A DNA stretch of 64,000 nt from Nicotiana tabacum (lineage: Eukaryota; Streptophyta; Magnoliopsida; Solanales; Solanaceae): assembly GCF_000715075.1 (NCBI RefSeq), contig NC_134087.1:107361161-107425160 (forward strand). The letters run 5' to 3'. Within the stretch, counting starts at the first letter, position 1, and every line of letters starts with the position of its first letter. Made by a program: the position numbers and the translations under genes. Below the pieces are notes generated by a model. That model worked only from the letters and a program-made list of their open reading frames with translations, was not told the DNA's origin and searched no databases. Below, piece after piece: positions 11,806-23,464 of the stretch.

Positions 11806-12740
11806 TGTAAGGCCCCATGAATTTCCTACTCAGAACCCCGAATCCCGTGGTTCCAAGTTAGGATCATGCGTTAGATATGCGTAAAATTCTAGCTCGCCGC
11901 GGTTTGGACCTTTTTGGACTGATCTATGATATAAAAAGTCAAGAAATAATATTTTCCAAAAAATGTGATTCTGCGGTCGAGAATGCGGTCGCATATCAGG
12001 TATGCAGACCGCATAATCGCCGCAAAGTGAGTCAGTGTGTTGGTCGAATTTGAGGTCAACTAAGCGATCAAGTATGCGATCGCATAACCGATATATGGAC
12101 CGCATAGTCATTGCACACTTCCCTTGGGATTTTTGTAAGGGACAGTTCTATGGTGCATTATGCGACCGCAGAACGGGTATGCGGACCGAATTTCTGCCGC
12201 ATACCCAGGCAGTGTGTTCAGATTTTGGGAGCACTTTTGTGGTCCATTCTGTGGGCCGTATTTCCACTTTGCGATTGCAGACCTGACTCGGGGCTCCGAT
12301 TCTCTAAATTTTAAACCCGACCCCTTATCGATATATTCGGTATTATAGCTCATTTTGAGCATATTTCCTAATGCTTTTAGAGAGAGAGAGAGAGGGTCTT
12401 AGAGAGGGGAGTGCTTCCCATCAAATTACTCCATGAAACCTTGCCAAATTTTTGAAGATAATCAAGTGAGGGCACCTAAATCTTCATCCCAAGAAGTAAG
12501 ATTTCATTACCTCGGCTCTTGTTCCTATGCTTAGCAATAAGGGATCACTAGTGAAGTAATTCATGGGTAGAAGAATGAATTTCTTGCATGCATATCACAC
12601 CATAGAATATTGGGAGGTAGTGAACTAAAAAGAAAGCAAGAGGGGCATAAATGATAGAAATTTCTCTCAAAAGGGCCTAAGATCACAATGCACCTTTAGT
12701 GTTTGATAGTATGCTCAAAACAAGATAGAATCTCAATCTC
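11806..12740 (+). mobile_element. Gypsy-type LTR (start TGTAAGGCCCC) with CG palindrome cluster
   Basis: Starts TGTAAGGCCCC at 11,806. Between 11,970 and 12,290 it contains at least eight TGCGRYCGCA-like palindromes. A short (AG)n microsatellite lies at about 12,381-12,395, followed by leader-like sequence. The last about 50 bases are shared in inverted orientation with 7,444-7,493. No gene is visible. Confidence 0.45.
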
Positions 12741-12810
12741 ATCTCTAATTCTCGATTTAATTTGTAATTCTTACACAATAGAATGGCAATTTATTTTTCG
12801 AAGTTGAGGT

Positions 12811-15800
12811 CAGGAGCCCCGCCTAAAGAACGGAATGGCGTTTTATTTTTCGAAGTTATTGTTGAAGTCTCGCCCGCCTGAAGAAAGGAATGACGATTTA
12901 TTTTTCAAAGCACGTGATTTTTTCCCTATGTGAAAATTACTCCCAAAAATTCAAAATAAAATAATTTTCCTTTGTGTGCAATTTTGAGAATTTTCGTGGC
13001 ATTTTTGGATAATTATTTGTATTTGTCCGTGCATGTTTATTTTTTAAAATAATAAAAAATACACAAATATGTCGCATTTGCATTTAGGATTTAATTCTAC
13101 AATTAGGAGCAATTAAGTTTGTTTTACAAGAACAAAAAATCATTAAAATAATGTACGTTGCATTTTTAGCATTTAATGTCCAAATTGTGTGATTTTATCG
13201 TAATTGCTATTAAATTATGTGTTAATTATTATTAAGAGTTAATTTGCATTTTTATAAATTAATTTAGTTCTATAGGATAATTTAGGATTTTTAGAATTTA
13301 GTTTTAGTTTAAGAAAAAAAAAAGGAAGAAAAAAAAAGAAGCATTAGAAATAAGAAGAAAATCGGATTGGGCCACCTTTTAATTTAAATCAACCAGGCCC
13401 AAACCAAATAACCCCCACCGGGTCAACCCGACCCGGTCCGCCCCATAAACAAACGAGATACCCCCCCCCCTTCCCATTTTTTATTCTTCATTACCCAAAA
13501 ATCCTAAAAAAACACCCGCCCCCCCTCTTCTTCTCCTTCCCCAAACAAATCCTCCTGCTCAAAACCACCCTCCCATGGCTGCCCTCGCTGCTTCTGCTCC
13601 CCCTCACGCCATTCATGGCTGCCCCCTCACCACCATTTACTCCGTCGACCACCCTTTCTGCTTCACCTTCTTCGTCTTCAACTCCAGCCAAGCATCGAAC
13701 TACAATGAATGACCCTTCTCCTCTTCTTCTCGAGCAACTGCCATCTCCATTCCCGTCGACGAACCACCAAACCAGCGACGCAACCAGTCGTCCCTACTCC
13801 TCCCCATTCCGCGATAGCTGCTGCTTCGTGCAGCTTCACCTTTTTTGTCTTCAAGTGCCTTCCCCCTCGTCGACCAGCAGCTCGCCTCAAACAACCCCAC
13901 TGCCAAAACCAGTGTCATCATCGTCGTTCTTCGACGTCAACCTCCAGTCCAAAATGAGCTCCATCTTCAGCAACCATGGCCGCTGCTTCATCTCCTTCAT
14001 CATTTCCTCCAGTCGCCGGAAAAACCAGCAACGACCACTCCACATGAGCGACCACCATCGCTTCTGCTACGTCCAGCCATGAACTCGATCGTCACTACGT
14101 CAAAAACGAAAATGGGTTGAAAACAGTGATGTTTGTTCAGGCGCGTCGAGTTTCCGTTCGAACCCGGACTTCAAACTAGTAGGTTTCCGTTCTCTTTTCT
14201 TTTAGTTTTCGTTCAGTAAATTCATCTTCCGCTCCTTTTCTTCTTTCTATGATTATGTTCGTGTTCCTATAGGTTGGTTTGAATTCGAACCCAGGTGAAT
14301 AAAGGAAATATTTTGGACTATTACTCTGAATTTATGAAAGAAATACTACAGAAGAAAAGAAAAAATATTTTTGAATCTTGAATTTTCTTTTGAATTTTTA
14401 AACAAATATTTTTGGATTTTGAGAGAGATTAAAAGGAAATATTTTTGTATTATTTTTTTTAAAAAAATTGAGGTCTAAAAGAAAGACTTTCTAAATAAGC
14501 GGGTAATGAAAAATATTTTTGGATTTTTTGAATATGGTGGGCCGGAACCGAAGAGGTTTGCCTACGTATCTCACATCCGGTGAGAATCAGACCCGCGTAG
14601 TTCGCCCAACATAAACTAAACTTGTAAACAAGACTCCTTTCTTTTGTTATTCAAATAAATCAAACTAAAAAAGACAATTTTTTTCATTTTTCAAAATTTC
14701 GGCAACGTTTTGACACTACTTGGACATTGGTTTTATTTTTCTAAAAACAAGTAGTTATCTCCCTACACTGCTATTTTTCTTTTTCTTTTTTTTTCACAAT
14801 TTTTCAAAAATTCCCGATTTCAGAAACCGGTCAGCATGCAGATCTGAAGCAAATAAATGTGCAGAACAAACAGGATGCAGCAGGATGGTCTTTTTTCATT
14901 TCAGGTTGCTTGTCCTAGACGGACCCAACCCCTGTGTTGAGTCCCCTAAGTCAAATGCAACATGATGCAAATAAACGTTCCTACTAGGGATCCGACATGA
15001 AGTCAAGTTATTCTAGGTTCAACCTTGGTATATGTTCTAGACAGTGTACTCGAGCGGACAACTCGAGTTGAGGAAGGAGCTCCTTTCCGGGAACCAAAAG
15101 GCCATCCGACTTAGAAACTTTCCGAGCCTCTTTTAATTCAGGGTATGACACTAACAAAATAGAGAGTCTCAACTTTGTTGAGATTTGGATTTGGGTCACA
15201 TAAATGTGCACCCGGGTTTAAGGAGGTAAATTATTAAAGTACGCGCCTAAAGAGACTAAAGCGCGGTTGTTTTTTGGGAAAAGGCCGCGAAGTTCGCTAA
15301 GCGGCCAATCCCGAGTTCTAAGTAATTAATACGTACATTTGTGAGGGCCCCGCAATCTATGCGTTTTGCTAGGCGAGGCTCATCTCGCTTATTTTAAAAG
15401 GATAATCCTAAAGTGACTACATTTTTTCTATTTAAGTTCGTCTCTAAAAAAGAGAAAAATTCTAATTAGTTACATGCTTGAAAAGGCCGCTACTTATTTA
15501 TCGGATTAAGACAAATGTAAACTGAAAATTGCAATCGAGACAAAGAGAGATTGTTTCCTGCCTTATTCTATAATTGAATATTACTAAAATTGAAATTATA
15601 AATAGAATACGGAATTTACAAATAATATTACCAAAATAAACTGATTATCCTCTAACTAATTTAGACCCACATTGTTAGATGAATTGAACCGTTGGAATTA
15701 ATTGTTTACAACTATTTGAAACTGGAATTAACCTTAATCACTAATGCTTATTCGAAAGTTTGTTAAACTTAATCGTTACATCGTCTTGTTTGAACTCAAC

Positions 15801-15817
15801 TCATGCCTATTGGATTA
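12811..15817. repeat. 3.0-kb rearranged Ogre LTR fragment, copy 2 of the direct duplication
   Basis: Copy of 4,436-7,443. It is preceded at 12,781-12,810 by one more Ogre 3'UTR repeat unit. Unlike copy 1 it continues to the right past 15,817 with about 720 more bases of inverted LTR sequence, to 16,540. Copy 2 is therefore the more complete version and copy 1 is probably the truncated one. Almost no divergence is seen by eye. Confidence 0.85.
14562..14600 (-). other. 3'UTR two-stem hairpin, duplicate of copy D
   Basis: Same sequence as 6,188-6,226, carried by the 3.0-kb duplication. It is not an independent example. Confidence 0.55.
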
Positions 15818-16540
15818 ATGATCTTAGCAATTACTACTACGATCCTAACTTAAAATATAGTGGGCCTACTGATTCTACGAAATTACTGGCCATTTTTTAT
15901 TCTGCCTAATATTTACAGATCTCCATTACTAACCTGATTAAAAATTCACAAGCTTTGACTCATTTCTATTCCAGTTTGCATGAATTCAGAGTTATACTTC
16001 ACTAATTAAACTAAATCAAAATAATCTCCAGTAATGACTATCTATCAATTCATGTACCCATAGGCATATAGAAAAACAGTTCAAACTACTTAGAATAGTT
16101 CTAAGTACAGTCCAATTTTCAATATAGTTGTACAATGTAAATACATGTCTAGGATGAGCATAAACATATACAATATTTCCAAATGTACATTCTAATACAT
16201 TAATTGAACACACTTTAATAGGCAATCTGTTAAGCCTTTTAATTCAGCATTTTTTGCAGTTTGAAGTCACCTCAGATCTAATCTCAGAAATGTGTACCTG
16301 GAAAGGGACCACAAGGGAAAGGAAGAAAAGGATCAGCAGGAGCAGTAGCAACAACACAACAACAGCAACAGCAACGGAAACATAACAGCCCAGTAACAGT
16401 GTTTAATAAAACTAGCAGAATTCTAGCAACACCCCAATGAAACAATAACAAATAACCAACCAAACTCAAGGAACAAACCAAATGAAAGCCCAGAAATACC
16501 AACAACAATCAACGGACAGAAACAAAGTGAACCAGGAATG
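15172..16540 (-). repeat. 1.37-kb inverted repeat, left arm (LTR R/U5 region, reversed)
   Basis: Reverse complement of 20,222-21,590 inside the complete LTR downstream. The paired end coordinates give the same sum (15,172+21,590 = 16,540+20,222), so the arms have no net length difference. The arm covers the transcribed part of the Ogre-A LTR in opposite orientation to the intact LTR. Confidence 0.85.
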
Positions 16541-17130
16541 ACGATTTATTTTTCAAAGTTGTCGAAGTCTCGCCCGCCTGAAGAAAGGAATGGCAATTTA
16601 TTTTTCGAAGTTGTTGTTGAGGTCAGGAGCCCCCCCTGAAGAACAGAATGACGATTTATTTTTCGAAGTTGTTGTTGAGGTCAGGAGCCCCCTGAAGAAC
16701 GGAATGGCAATTTATTTTTCGAAGTTGTTGTTGAGGTCAGGAGCCCCCCCCTGAAGAACGGAATGGCGATTTATTTTTCAAAGTTGTTGTTGAGGTCAGG
16801 AGCCCCGCCTGAAGAACGGAATGACGATTTATTTTTCGAAGTTGTTGGTTGAGGTCGGGAGCCCGCCCATATAACAGAGGAATACATTTCAGTCTTTACA
16901 TTTTAAGTTGAAGAAGTTGGGAGCCCGCCCATATAATAGAGGAATACATTTCAGTCTTTACATTTTAAGTTAAAGAAGTTGGGAGCCCGCCAATATAACA
17001 GAGGAATACATTTCAGTCTTTACATTTAAGTTGAAGAAGTTAGGAGCCCACCCATATAACAGAGGAATACATTTCACTCTTTACATTTTAAGTTTTGAAG
17101 TTGGGAGCCCGCCCATATAACAGAGGAATA
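16536..17130 (+). repeat. Ogre-A 3'UTR tandem repeats, two adjacent families
   Basis: Block 1 (16,536-16,860) has six units of about 55-60 bp with core GGAATGRCGATTTATTTTTC. Block 2 (16,857-17,130) has five units spaced 64, 60, 61 and 61 bp with core ATAACAGAGGAATACATTTC. Block 2 shares the core GGAATACATTTCA with the 46-47-bp array in the other Ogre-A 3'UTR at 52.2-53.4 kb, but the period differs. Tandem repeats in this position are known for Ogre/Tat elements. Confidence 0.8.
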
Positions 17131-17640
17131 CATGGAAGTTTGAAGTCAGTAAAGCGGAGGGTTACAACAAAAAACCCCAGCAGAAATCAGAAGGAAGACC
17201 ACAAGTCGAGCCAGAAGTAATTGGTGTTGAAGAAGTGATTGGTGTTGAAGCCAGTAAAGCAGAGGAATACAACCGAAATCCCCAGCGGGAAACAACAAAA
17301 ATTCCCAGCAGAGGAAGGAAGTTCAAGATTCGATGGAAAGATAATGCGAAGCTCACGAGAAGGAAATAAGCAGTTCGAGATCGGCAGTTAAGGGAGAATA
17401 CAAGACAAATCAGAAGTAAAGAAATACCAGAGGAGTCACCGAGACATCAAAGCAACAAGAGACACAAGAGCATGGCTGAAGATCTAGATAAGATTTTGTA
17501 ATACATAGACTGTAGTTTAGTCTAGCTTCTTGTTTTCTTTCAGCATGGTGTAATAGGGAGGTTGGCAAGTAGTAATAACAACATGCAACAGCAGTAACAT
17601 TGCAGTCTCATGGTAGTCCTAGCTACCAAAACTTCCCGAA

Positions 17641-17679
17641 CTACATTAACCTGATTCCCTTCTAGCCAGGGATATGTAG
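17641..17679 (+). other. 3'UTR two-stem hairpin, copy A
   Basis: Outer stem CTACAT/ATGTAG, 5' bulge ending CTGAT, inner stem TCCCT/AGGGA around TCTAGCC. It lies about 130 bases upstream of the polypurine tract and LTR. Confidence 0.65.
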
Positions 17680-17805
17680 GAAACCTTTGAAGCAAAGGTT
17701 CGGTTAAATCTTTCAAAAAATTGCTTCACACGGAGTACTCGGATGGGCAAAAATCGCTCGTATCTTCTTACTTTATCTTTTCATGAAAACTCTTCGTGTT
17801 TTCGG

Positions 17806-17820
17806 ACAAAGATGGGCAGT
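17806..17820 (+). promoter_or_regulatory. Polypurine tract of Ogre-A
   Basis: ACAAAGATGGGCAGT directly precedes the LTR start. The other Ogre-A copy has AAAGAGGGGCAGC in the same place (51,716-51,728, minus strand). It primes plus-strand DNA synthesis. The T and A interrupting the G run here suggest mutation. Confidence 0.65.
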
Positions 17821-19971
17821 TGTAAGCACGTGATTTTTGCCCTATGTGAAAATTACTCCCAAAAATTCAAAATAAAACAATTTTCCTTTGTGTGCAATTT
17901 TGAGAATTTTCGTGGCATTTTTGGATAATTATTTGTATTTGTCCATGCATGTTTATTTGTTAAAATAAAAAAAATAAAAAAATATGTCGCATTTGCATTT
18001 AGGATTTAATTCTACAATTAGGAGAAATTAAGTTTGTTTTACAAGAACAAAAATTCATTAAAATAATGTACGTTTCATTTTTAGCATTTAATGTCCAAAT
18101 TGTGTGATTTTATCGTAATTGCTATTTAATTTTGTGTTAATTGTTATTAAGAGTTAATTTGCATTTTTATAAATTAATTTAGTTCTATAGGATAATTTAG
18201 GATTTTTAGAATTTAGTTTTAGTTTAAGAAAAAATAAAAGAAGAAAAAAAAGAAGCATTGGAAATAAGAAGAAAATCGGATTGGGCCACCTTTTAATTTA
18301 AATCAACCAGGCCCAAACCAAATAACCCCCACCGGGTCAACCCGACCCGGTCCGCCCCATAAACAAACGAGTTACCCCCCCCCCCTTCCCATTTTTTATT
18401 CTTCATTACCCAAAAACCCTAAAAAAACACCCGCCGCCCCCCCCCTCTTCTTCTCCTTCCCCAAACAAATCCTCCTGCTCAAAACCACCCTCCCATGGCT
18501 GCCCTCGCTGCTTCTGCTCCCCCTCACGCCATCCATGGCTGCCCCCTCACCACCATTTACTCCGTCGACCACCCTTTCTGCTTCACCTTCTTCGTCTTCA
18601 ACTCCAGCCAAGCATCGAACCACCATGAACGACCCTTCTCCTCTTCTTCTCGAGCAACTGTCATCTCCATTCCCGTCGACGAACCACCAAACCAGCGACG
18701 CGACCAGTCGTCCCTGCTCCTCCCCATTCCGCGACGTGAGCCGCTGCTTCGTGCAGCTTTACCTTCTTCGTTTTCAAATGCCTTCCCCCTCGTCGACCAG
18801 CAGCTCACCTCAAACAACCCCACTGCCAAAACCAGCCTCATCATCATCGTTCTTCGACGTCAACCTCCAGTCCAAAACGAGCTCCATCTCCAGCAACCAT
18901 GGCCGCTGCTTCATCTCCTTCGTCATTTCCTCCAGTCGCCGGAAAAACCAGCAACGACCACTCCACATGAGCGACCACCATCGCTTCTGCTACGTCCAAC
19001 CATGAACTCGATCGTCACTGCGTCTAAAATGAAAATGGGTTGAAAATAGTGATGTTTGTTCAGGCGCGTCGAGTTTCCGTTCGAACCCGGACTTCAAACT
19101 AGTAGGTTTCCGTTCTCTTTTCTTTTAGTTTTCGTTCAGTAAATTCATCTTCCGCTCCTTTTCTTCTTTCTATGATTATGTTCGTGTTCCGATAGGTTGG
19201 TTTGAATTCGAACCCAGGTCTTTGTTTGTGTTAGATTTAATTCGTGTTCATTTTTTGTTTGAAGTTCGTTAGTTTTTCATCAAGTGATTTAATGTGAGTG
19301 TTTAAGTGTTGGTCTTTAGTTTTTGATTTGTTATGAATCATTCATCTTGGTTACGATGTTGTTTGATTTAGTTTGAGGTCAATTGATGATCGAGTTTAGT
19401 GATTTGGATTTACTTGTTTGTTCTGATGAGTTTGTTCGGATATGAATCTGACTTTGTTGTTAATTCATGAACGTTGTCGATTAGGAGTTTGTTTGGCGAG
19501 TTTATTATGCAGAGTTTGATTATTAGTTGTCAATTGTCAGGCTTGATTTGGTTATAGCTGATGTAATTTGATTAATTGATTAGGTGAATTGGTTATAGCT
19601 GATATGATTTTGGTACAGATTGAAAGGGATTGGGGTAGAATGGTAAATTGCAGTATTTTCGGGATTTTAAGTTTTTAAAAAATTGATTAATGTGTGCTCT
19701 GCCCACTAAGTATTAAATAATATTAAAATAATACATTGTTTAATACATGGTGGGGACAAGACAAGTGGTAGTGGGAATTAATACATTGTTTAATATAGTG
19801 GGGGACAAAGCATGCGGTAGTGGGGAATAAGGGAATTAAATAAAGAAAAGATATGTGTTAGTGGGAACTAATATATTTGTTTAATATAGTGGGGGACAAA
19901 ACATTAAGTAGTGGGATTCAAAAGGGGGATGGGGAGAAGATGGTGGGATTAATTTAAGTGCTGCAAGTTTG

Positions 19972-19979
19972 GCTATAAA
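19972..19979 (+). promoter_or_regulatory. TATA box of the Ogre-A LTR
   Basis: GCTATAAAGAGG near the middle of the LTR, followed by purine-rich leader sequence. The other LTRs have equivalents at 49,861-49,872 (minus) and 61,049-61,057 (Ogre-B). Confidence 0.55.
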
Positions 19980-20221
19980 GAGGAAGAGGTTGACAGAATT
20001 TAGGGGTCAGAATTAAAGGGTCAAAATTGAAGGGAAAAACATTAACTGGTCTTTCAATATAAAAAAAAGTGAGTAATTTAAGAACTAAAAACTGAAAGAG
20101 TGAGGTCTTGCCTTGACTACTGAAAATCAGAATTAGTGTTGTTTTTTTGTTGAATTGAAGTTCTGAGTTTCTTTCCTTAAGAGTCTGAAAGATAGAGAGT
20201 CAGAGATCGATTGTCCTATTG

Positions 20222-21590
20222 CATTCCTGGTTCACTTTGTTTCTGCCCGTTGATTGCTGTTGGTGTTTCTAGGCTTTCATTTGGTTTGTTCCTTGAGTTT
20301 GGTTGGTTATTTGTTATTGTTTCATTAGGGTGTTGCTGGAATTCTGCTGGTTTTATTAAACACTATTACTGGGCTGTTCTGTTTCCATTACTATTGTTGT
20401 TGCTGTGTTGTTGCTACTGCTCCTGCTGATCCTTTTCTTCCTTTTCCTTGTGGTCCCTTTCCAGGTATACATTTCTGAGATTAGTTCTGAGGTGACTTCA
20501 AACTGCAAAAAATGCTGAATTAAAAGGCTTAACAGATTGCCTATTAAAGTGTGTTCAATTAATGTATTAGAATGTACATTAGGAAATATTGTATATGTTT
20601 ATGCTCATCCTAGACATGTATTTACATTGTACAACTATACTGAAAATTGGACTGTACTTAGAACTATTCTACGTAGTTTGAACTGTTTTTCTATATGCCT
20701 ATGGGTACATGAATTGATAGATAGTCATTACTGGAGATTATTTTGATTTAGTTTAATTAGTGAAGTATAACTCTGAATTCATGCAAACCGGAATAGAAAT
20801 GAGTCAAAGCTTGTGAATTTTTAATCAGGTTAGTAATGGAGATCTGTAAATATTAGGCAGAATAAAAAATGTCCAGTAATTTCGTAGAATCAGTAGGCCC
20901 ACTATATTTTAAGTTAGGATCGTAGTAGTAATTGCTAAGATCATTAATCCAATAGGCATGAGTTGAGTTCAAACAAGACGATGTAACGATTAAGTTTAAC
21001 AAACTTTCGAATAAGCATTAGTGATTAAGGTTAATTCCAGTTTCAAATAGTTGTAAACAATTAATTCCAACGGTTCAATTCATCTAGCAATGTGGGTCTA
21101 AATTAGTTAGAGGATAATCAGTTTATTTTGGTAATATTATTTGTAAATTCCGTATTTTACTTATAATTTCAATTTTAGTAATATTCAATTATAGAATAAG
21201 GCATGAAATAATCTCCCTTTGTCTCGATTGCAATTTTCAGTTTACATTTGTCTTAATCCGATAAATAAGTAGCAGCCTTTTCAAGCATGTAATTAATTAG
21301 AATTTTTCTCTTTTTTAGAGACGAACTTAAATAGAAAAAATGTAGTCACTTTAGGATTATCCTTTTAAAATAAACGAGATGAGCCTCGCCTAGTAAAACG
21401 CACAGATTGCGGGGCCCTCACAAATGTACGTATTAATTACTTAGAACTCGGGATTGGCCGCTTAGCGAACTTCGCGGCCTTTTCCCAAAAAACAACCGCG
21501 CGTTAGTCTCTTTAGGCGCGTACTTTAATAATTTACCTCCTTAAACCCGGGTGCACATTTATGTGACCCAAATCCAAATCTCAACAAAGT
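20222..21590 (+). repeat. 1.37-kb inverted repeat, right arm
   Basis: Partner of 15,172-16,540. It lies downstream of the LTR TATA box, so it is in the part of the LTR expected to be transcribed. Confidence 0.85.
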
Positions 21591-22038
21591 CGAAATGTGT
21601 CTCTAACCCCAGGTGCATTGATGTGACGTGGTTCGAGATGTGTTTTCACGACGTTGCAATTCTTGTTGAAAAATAACAATAATATAAAGTGGTAAAAAGT
21701 TAAAATTGGCACATCGGTTCATAATTGTATTAAAATCAGATAAATAAGCCAAATATGACAGTTGAGCGACCGTGCTAGAACCACGAAACTCGGGAATGCC
21801 TAACACCTTCTCCCGGGTTAACAGAATTCCTTATCCGGATTTCTGGTTTGCGGACTGTAATACAGAGTCATTCTTTTCCTCGATTCGGGATTAAAACCGG
21901 TGACTTGGGACACCATAAATCTCCCAAGTGGCGACTCTGATCCTTAAATAATAAATCCCGTTTCGATTGTCCCTTGATTGGAAAAAACTCCCATCTGCGC
22001 CCTTTGAGGCGCCGCGGGCGAAAAAGGAGGTGTGACAG

Positions 22039-23180
22039 TGGTTTGTTTTTCCTGAAATGAATTCTTTCAAATACTGCTTTAGTTTACTATTAGAAAGCAT
22101 GCCTATAGGAAATCAAGAGTATGTTTTAAAATTTGCCCACTATTTTACTATGTCAAACGTAGTTCTTAGGACACCACTATTCAGCGTGTAGGCAAGCCTA
22201 TAGGGCGTTTTCAAATTCTGCAACTCTGAAACTGGTCTTGTTACTTAATGTTGTTCTAATTTAACAGGCATAAAATCAGTAGGCAAACTAATAGGGCCAT
22301 TACTTCTGAGTTTATAAAAATAAACCGCCTATCTTTTAGGTCTTGATATTCACTTAGACATTGTGTCTTAGGATACTAATTAACAATATTGCCCTTATTT
22401 GTGTTTGAGTCGTGTTGTTTACATGCATTATCTCTAGAGGTGAACCTGAGCCTCTTATCTGCTATTTCATGCTTTTTATTTGCTAAAGTCCTATGTGTTC
22501 TTGCTTGCCGCCTTAGTATTTTCTCCTTTAAACCTTAGGGGTCTTTCTAGAACTGCCTATAGGTAGAGGTCCTAAATTTCCTCCAGGACCATTAAGAAGG
22601 GACAGGTAACTACACGCAATAGAGATCACTGACCAACACTCGCTTTAATAACCGCTAAGGGGATGGGGAGGGTAGATATGGGATATGATGACTACGCTCT
22701 AATGTCGCGTGTAGCCCCTCATTGACGAATATTTACTGGACATTATGTGGGGTGATCCTGTAGGCAAACCAACCTAGGACCCCTCCTTTCCCAAATCCTT
22801 TCTGTTTAAAACTTTGTTTTATATGTATACAACTTTTTCAAAATCTTTGTCTTATTATATGCTTTACTTGCAATTATTTGCTTCAACTACTTATCTGTTA
22901 AAGGACTAATTCACAAACATAAGTTCGGCCGGTACCCACAGTTGTAGACCAAGAGGGGTGCCTAACACCTTCCCCTCGAGGTCTTTTCGAGCCCTTACCC
23001 TAATCTCTGGTAATGCAAACCAATCCAAGAGTTAATCGCTCTAGGTGCCCTAACTCACCATAATTTGTTAGGTGGTGACTCTTTAAATACCCAATTTCCA
23101 AAAGGAAGTGAGTTATTACCCCCATGAATGTCGAAACCCGGACTTCTCTCCGCGGAGTAAAAAAAGGGGGCGCAACATCA
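22039..23180 (+). mobile_element. Ogre-B 5' LTR, 3' part only
   Basis: Non-coding. It carries the reiterated CCTATAGG motif (22,102, 22,197, 22,556) and the LTR-end landmarks seen in the second Ogre-B copy: CCTAACACCTTCCCCTCGAG-like text near 22,960 and AAAAAGGGGGCGCAACATCA at the end. The left portion, including U3 and TATA, is missing because the Ogre-A LTR abuts it at 22,038. Confidence 0.7.
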
Positions 23181-23199
23181 TGACGACTCTGCTGGAGAT
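23181..23199 (+). promoter_or_regulatory. Primer-binding site, tRNA-Arg type (Ogre-B, first copy)
   Basis: TGACGACTCTGCTGGAGAT begins immediately after the LTR terminal CA. The second copy at 63,518 reads TGGCGACTCTGCTGGGGAT. Ogre elements are known to prime with tRNA-Arg, and this resembles that PBS with two substitutions that should weaken pairing. Confidence 0.7.
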
Positions 23200-23464
23200 A
23201 CCTTTTAGGCTCGTACCATAACAAACTTGTTTTGTGAATTAGTCTTAAGCATGCTTTATCCTATTTACCCTCCCCCTTATTTGGATTTAATTGCCTATTT
23301 TCAAGCATTTATGATTTTCCTTATTTCCTGAAACTGACGTGCCTCTTTGTTTTCTTTTTCCTCTAACTATCTATCAATTATTTAAATGTTGTATTTATTT
23401 TTCCTTATGTGCAAATACTTGACTACATGTTATTAATTACTGCATAAATCATGCTCCACATCAT

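Larger units (their letters stand above)
17821..22038 (+). mobile_element. Complete Ogre-A 3' LTR (about 4.2 kb)
   Basis: Starts TGTAAGCACG right after a polypurine tract and ends GGAGGTGTGACA at 22,038, so both canonical TG...CA ends are present. The same ends bound the minus-strand LTR at 47,704-51,715. U3 is about 2.15 kb and includes a C-rich stretch and a fortuitous Ser/Pro frame. A TATA box lies at about 19,972. The R/U5 portion contains conserved ends (TCGGGAATGCCTAACACC near 21,790; GTGGCGACTCTGATCC near 21,925). The LTR size fits Ogre, known for unusually long LTRs. Only 3'UTR sequence remains upstream. Downstream it abuts Ogre-B LTR sequence with no PBS, as expected for a 3' LTR. 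Confidence 0.8.
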
